The notes under the pieces were generated by a model. The model saw only the letters and a program-made list of their open reading frames with translations, was not told the DNA's origin and made no database searches. A program made the position numbers and the translations under genes. From contig CM077115.1 in NCBI GenBank assembly GCA_039619475.1, positions 136,660,172-136,724,171 on the forward strand: 64,000 bases of DNA. The letters run 5' to 3'. This stretch comes from Icerya purchasi (Eukaryota > Arthropoda > Insecta > Hemiptera > Monophlebidae). Below, in pieces: positions 59,600 through 64,000 of the stretch (position 1 is the stretch's first letter; each line of letters opens with the position of its first letter).

Positions 59600-60441
59600 C
59601 TATACTATTATAATGGAATCCAATAAGAAAATCGGACCGGACCTCGGCTAGAACGGACCTGGAAAAGGTGCAGGTATTCGCACTTCGCATCAACCCATCT
59701 CATTGCTGCCTGTAATCTCTGAAGTTTATGAAAAACTGCTCCTAAAACGGATGATGCCAGTTATCAACAATAAAAGTCTAATACCAGACCATCAATTTGG
59801 ATTCAGAGCCAAGCATAATAGAACAAGTGCATCGTGTAGTTACCACCGTTGAAACATCTCTCGAAAAGAAAACGTACTGCGACGCTGTGTTTCTGGACAT
59901 AAGCCAGGCTTTCGACAAAGTCTGGCACGATGGTCTTTTACAGAAAATTAAACGACATGTTCCTTATGAGTTATACCAGTTGCTTCAGTCATACATGACT
60001 GAAAGATATTTCTATGCTAAGTATGGAGATGACTTATTAAAAGCAGTAGTTCCGCAGGGAAGTATGCTAGGGCCATTACTCTATCTCATTTACACATCAG
60101 ATATTCCTTCCTATATAGAGGTAGCAACCTTTGCTGACGACACCGCGATTTTATGCTCAGAAGACGCATGTCAAAGCGCGGAATACCATCCAAGCAGCGG
60201 TTACTGAAATTTGGTCATGGTTCAACTCATGGAAAATCGAAACTAATGAAATTAAATCAGCGCGAGTAATCTTCACTAACAGAAAAGTTGATCCGACGAA
60301 AGTCCTAGTCCCGAACAATGTTGCAATTCGGCGAAAAACAGATGTGAAATATCTGGGCGTATACCTTGATCAACGACTAACATGGAAGAAGAAACGTACA
60401 ATAACAGTAAAACGGACCGAACTAAATATAAAATTAATTTA
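59600..60441 (+). pseudogene. Jockey LINE reverse-transcriptase remnant
   Basis: Forward-strand order: ARTDLEKVQVFAL (about 59650-59685, the pre-RT linker), then a deletion of the first RT motifs. PISLLPVISEVYEKLLLKRM follows, then PDHQFGFRAKHNR (about 59789-59827), and after a frame change VFLDISQAFDKVWHDGLL (motif A with catalytic Asp, about 59889-59942). Then come VVPQGSMLGPLLYLIYTSDI (motif B), TFADDTAIL (FADD motif C, about 60128-60154) and, in another frame, VKYLGVYLDQRLTW (about 60346-60390). These forms, especially YTSDI and FADDTAIL, are typical of the Jockey clade. Frameshifts near 59825 and 60165 and truncation after the thumb make it dead. No 3' end was found. Confidence 0.92.
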
Positions 60442-61053
60442 ATAACTACGGCAACTTTAAATATTTTTGTTGGACATTAATAACGAGAAACGCGAAACCG
60501 ATATCAGCGGTAACAATTAACATATTTTTGATACAATATATATATATATATTTAAAATCAAAAAACTTGAGTCAAAAATAATCTGACAAAGGCAAACGTC
60601 AAAAAAGTAGACTTTGAAAAATCTGGGCATTTGGAAGATGTTCTTTTAGGTATAAGTATTAATAATTTCTTTATGTTTACTAAACTCATGTCGAGGTAAC
60701 TATAGTCAACAAACTGTTTATCCGCAGGTTGATACACATTAAATTCGACTAAAAGCCATATGTACATGTAAGGGGATTCTAATCATACTGCGCTTCTATT
60801 ATTAATATTGACTTCCAGATACCGACCAATAAGAAACCAAGCTGTTTATCGTAATTGCAGGACCGAGTTACTTTTTATGGTTGTTGAAACATAAGGAATT
60901 GTGTTAAAAAATGTATTTGATTTCTACTGGATATTTTAAATTCAAAAGATCTCCAACATTTAAAATCATCATCGTCATCACGAATAACATTGTTTTTTTT
61001 TTCCGTTAGAAGAAAAATAAACGTAAGATGATCATCCTTTAGTGAATAAAGAA

Positions 61054-61101
<48 letters not shown>

Positions 61102-63506
61102 GATAATAATGATAAAGAGGATGAGGGAGGGCAGAATGTCAATGAAAAATATTTCTTCGTCGAGTTGAAATTATAAAAGAATCACGGCTCGGAATATCCA
61201 GAATAATTCGATTTTTTTCCGAGTTTTATTCGTTAATTTTGTTAAAATCCGGAAAAGTTTTTGCTACAAAAAATACGGCAAATGACATTTTTTGCTTCAC
61301 ATGTCTTTTTCATTTATCATTTTCGACTTTAAAAATGTTTAGCAAAAGGTTCAGTCGATCATATTGCTTTTTTTTGTTGTTTTTTTTTTTGGGCTTGTCA
61401 ACCAAGGACTTTACCCAGAAACAAAAGGTAAGGAAAGAAGTCGGTTATATTTTAATCCGATCAGAAATTTTATCTAAAAAAAAACTGACATCATTGATAT
61501 TAAAATACTTATAATGTCGAAGAAAGTTTTATTTCTATAGATATAAAATGATTGTGTTTTTAGCGAGGATTTAGTTTTGCAATGACTTTTTAAGTTTAGC
61601 AAACTGAATTTGATCAATTGTCGACCTGTATGATTCAATTTTTCATAAGATTTCAGAGGGAAAGTTACGTGAAATTTACCTGATTTACAATTCGCACAAA
61701 AATAAACAATTATGCGTGTAGTATTCGATGATATTTCGATTTGATTAAAAAAGATTTATCCCGCGAAGCCACTTAAATTACATTACCGCCAGTGCGTATA
61801 CATGTAATAATCCAGACATTTTGTACAATATATCCCCAGGCAGTACCAATATTTTTAAGCAGTACGTGAACAGAATCAATTTTTTCCCGCGCTTCAATTT
61901 GATTCGTTGTCACAGTTCAGCTGTGTTTGGCAATATATTAATTTCAAATATTAACTGGTAGATTTTTCACCTTTTCTTCGCGTCATATTTCTAAATGTAC
62001 TTATTCTCAACGCCGATCTCCGACGATATGATGTAGTAGTACTTCACTGGTTTTAGATACAGAGATTTCCTGCTTTTGTCTGAAAAACACGTAGAATATC
62101 CGTCATCGAGAAGACGGTATTAGAGTTTTCGATTCACCATTAAACGACGCAACATTATAGAGTATGGTTCGGAAACCTATTTGTAGTATACATAACGGTT
62201 TAATTTTAAATTTATGCGCATTACGATTTTCAAAGTTTTCGAATTTTGTTATTAGTCTTTTAGAAATTTCGTTTATGAATATTATGCAAAAGGTAATTCT
62301 ACTAATTAATGAGCATTCATAGCAAACATTAGTCTGTGCAGCACAGTAGGTGTTCGGGTAAAGAGTTATTTTACACGGGTGTTTTAGATACGTCTCTATG
62401 CCGTTCGCTATGGTCCTATGTAGAAAACATTTGGATTCATAGAGAAACAGTTCCGAAAAACCCATTGACACCTATAAATTAAATATCTGCATCTAAACGG
62501 TGAAACTATTCCGATGATCGAAAAAGTAAAGAAATGTGTACATAGCTGTTAGCCGTGTATTTCTAACACACACACACATTGCTCATTTTTAATGTCTATC
62601 AAAGTTGTTTTAGTAAAAATACAAAGAATTATTATATATCAACGAAGCTAACTAAGCGAAATGTTCGCTTAAACGTGCTTTACGTCTCGTTTATCGGTTT
62701 TCTAATTTATATACCGGCGGATAGCAGTTTGGTAGATTTCGTGAAATTTAATATCGCGAACTATGTATACGAAAGCTTGATGACGTACAGATTAAGCGGT
62801 TTTAATTGAAGTTTGATCATTTGACGGTGATAGGAGCCACCCTCAAAACGTCCGGACGATTTTTTCGTTTGATACAATGGGATTTGTTGAAGGTTTCTTT
62901 CGGTGATCACATGTCCTGCTCCGGTTAATTTCGACTAATCAAATACAGCGTTTTTAAAAGTGAATTATTTTGTAGCCCATAATTTGCATTACCTAAACGT
63001 CAGTATTAAAGTAGCAAGTGAATTAATTAAACGACTGCAACGAGTCAATCAAAAAGGAAAAATCAAAAATCAGAATTGCCGCGTTTAAAGATTAAAGCAC
63101 GTCCGGAGTTTTGCGTCACTGCCCTTAGAAGTAGACCACCTGCCATGATACGAATGATGTCGCTAGAAACGTCGCTGTCCCTAACCGGGCTGAGAATCGA
63201 AACGATTTCGCATTTTCAGTTCTCGGCATCACTATTAATTTCTCTCTTCTTTCCTTTTAATTAATAGACTAAAATTCCAGTCGATAACAAAAACAATTCG
63301 TAAGCTCTGTTGTTTTTACCTTTTAATAAATACGTACAAATATGCCAATAATTATTAATAATACGGAAGAAAAATACTTATAACGTATAAATATATGTAC
63401 CTTTTTTTTTTCTTTCTTTGATTTCCGGATATTAAATAGTAGGAAATAAAGAAACCGAACAAAATGAAAAAAGGCCTAAAAATTCTAAATGAACTATGCC
63501 GACAGC
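60442..63506. other. No gene recognised; (AAT)n
   Basis: AT-rich DNA with (AAT)n at 61055-61100. A 122-codon reverse-strand frame (62103-62471) has mixed composition but no recognised motif. About 62820-63250 is unique-looking. Confidence 0.4.
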
Positions 63507-63646
63507 AAGCCCGCGCCCAGAATTTTGGAAAGAGGGGGTTTTGAAAATTTTCTTCGCATATTTATTTTATAAATAACAAAACATTTTTCACTAATATTCG
63601 TACTATTAATAATTTCCATCATTTTGATTTATAAATAATAAAATGC
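63507..63646 (+). repeat. Second copy of the outer hAT-like element's left end
   Basis: Collinear with 2561-2713 at roughly 80 percent by eye. It starts CAGCAAGCCCGCGCCCAGAA versus CAGAGCCGTGCCCAAAATTT at the other site. Both then share GAAAATTTT, ATTCGTACTATTAATAATTT and CCATCATTTTGATTTATA. The interior and right end are missing here, because the sequence switches to a LINE 3' end at about 63647. Confidence 0.8.
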
Positions 63647-63649
63647 AGC

Positions 63650-63963
63650 TTGTCGGGACAATATATGGCAAATAGCCCTCACCATAATAGCAGAGCTCTA
63701 CAAACAATAATCACTCGCCTAAGAATTGGGCACACTAATATAACACACAGATACCTAATGGAAAAAATACCACCCCGATATGCATATTCTGTTCGAGACA
63801 ACAAGCATCAATCTCACACTGGTTCCTGGAATGTACACAGCTGGACCAACAAAGACTGCAGTGTAAAATCCCGGGCACACTCCATGAATGCCTGAACGAC
63901 TCGGATGGAATAAATAAAGCAATCACGTTCCTAAAATCTATTGAAATATTAAAGTTAATATAA
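63650..63963 (+). pseudogene. LINE ORF2 C-terminal remnant (I-like type)
   Basis: Frame 1 reads ALQTIITRLRIGHTNITHRY then LMEKIPPRY (about 63694-63780), the TRLRIGHT-x-x-TH motif that follows RNase H in I-like LINEs. After frameshifts the sequence continues with Cys-rich residues and ends GTLHECLNDSDGINKAITFL, KSIEILKLI and a stop (63961-63963), like the end of such proteins. It is 5'-truncated at about 63647, where it joins the hAT-like repeat. The 3' UTR continues to the window edge. Confidence 0.8.
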
Positions 63964-64000
63964 AATGTTAATATGAATTTGTATTTAAGTGTATAAGTAA

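Noticed and set aside
1..64000. CRISPR arrays, bacterial operons, Shine-Dalgarno sites, rho-independent terminators
   Set aside because: The sequence is eukaryotic; its repeats are microsatellites, transposons and palindromes without the spacer-repeat pattern of CRISPR.

Overview
This is eukaryotic, AT-rich nuclear DNA, most likely from an arthropod and probably an insect. The evidence is degraded LINEs of R1, Jockey and I-like type, a mariner element, hAT elements, long TA/TG and ATT microsatellites, and many poly(A)/poly(T) tracts of 15-35 bases. CpG dinucleotides look common, but no ratio was computed. The species cannot be named from the sequence. No intact host gene, exon chain, rRNA or tRNA gene was recognised, so the window reads as intergenic DNA or the inside of a very long intron.

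Layout. 0-6 kb: a diverged dispersed repeat, a copy of a short retroposon-like family (here SRF-133), and a nested pair of hAT-type elements (2561-4684 enclosing 2728-4439) beside a LINE C-terminal remnant. 6-13 kb: mostly plain sequence, interrupted by an 864-bp near-perfect palindrome at 10101-10964. 13-15 kb: a dead mariner with both terminal repeats, carrying an SRF-133 insertion. 15-23 kb: microsatellites, a 405-bp hAT-like MITE in a TA tract, another SRF-133 copy and one unassigned 205-codon ORF. 23-25 kb: a LINE remnant with an RNase H domain. 25-33 kb: plain AT-rich DNA plus a second hAT-like MITE. 33-34.4 kb: an R1-like LINE remnant. 35.7-36.7 kb: a TA-flanked element with long terminal inverted repeats. 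37.5-39 kb and 55.8-57.3 kb: two clusters of an unnamed repeat family with conserved short hairpins. 40-42 kb: a LINE remnant keeping endonuclease and reverse-transcriptase sequence. 42.4-44.8 kb: the 5' half of a Jockey-like LINE. 46.7-47.5 kb: an arthropod-type dispersed repeat next to a foldback element. 49.7 kb: the best SRF-133 copy, flanked by a perfect 17-bp direct repeat. 57.3-58.4 kb: an apparent internally deleted LINE ending in a C2H2 zinc finger, with a tRNA-derived SINE inserted just after its tail. 59.6-60.4 kb: a Jockey reverse-transcriptase remnant. 63.5-64 kb: the 3' end of another LINE.

Every recognised protein-coding sequence is broken by stops or frameshifts, so nothing here appears able to move on its own. 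The items most worth a second look are the hairpin-bearing TA-flanked repeat family, the 418-bp-arm palindrome (a possible hairpin-RNA source) and the SRF-133 family. All similarity calls were made by eye, without database searches.
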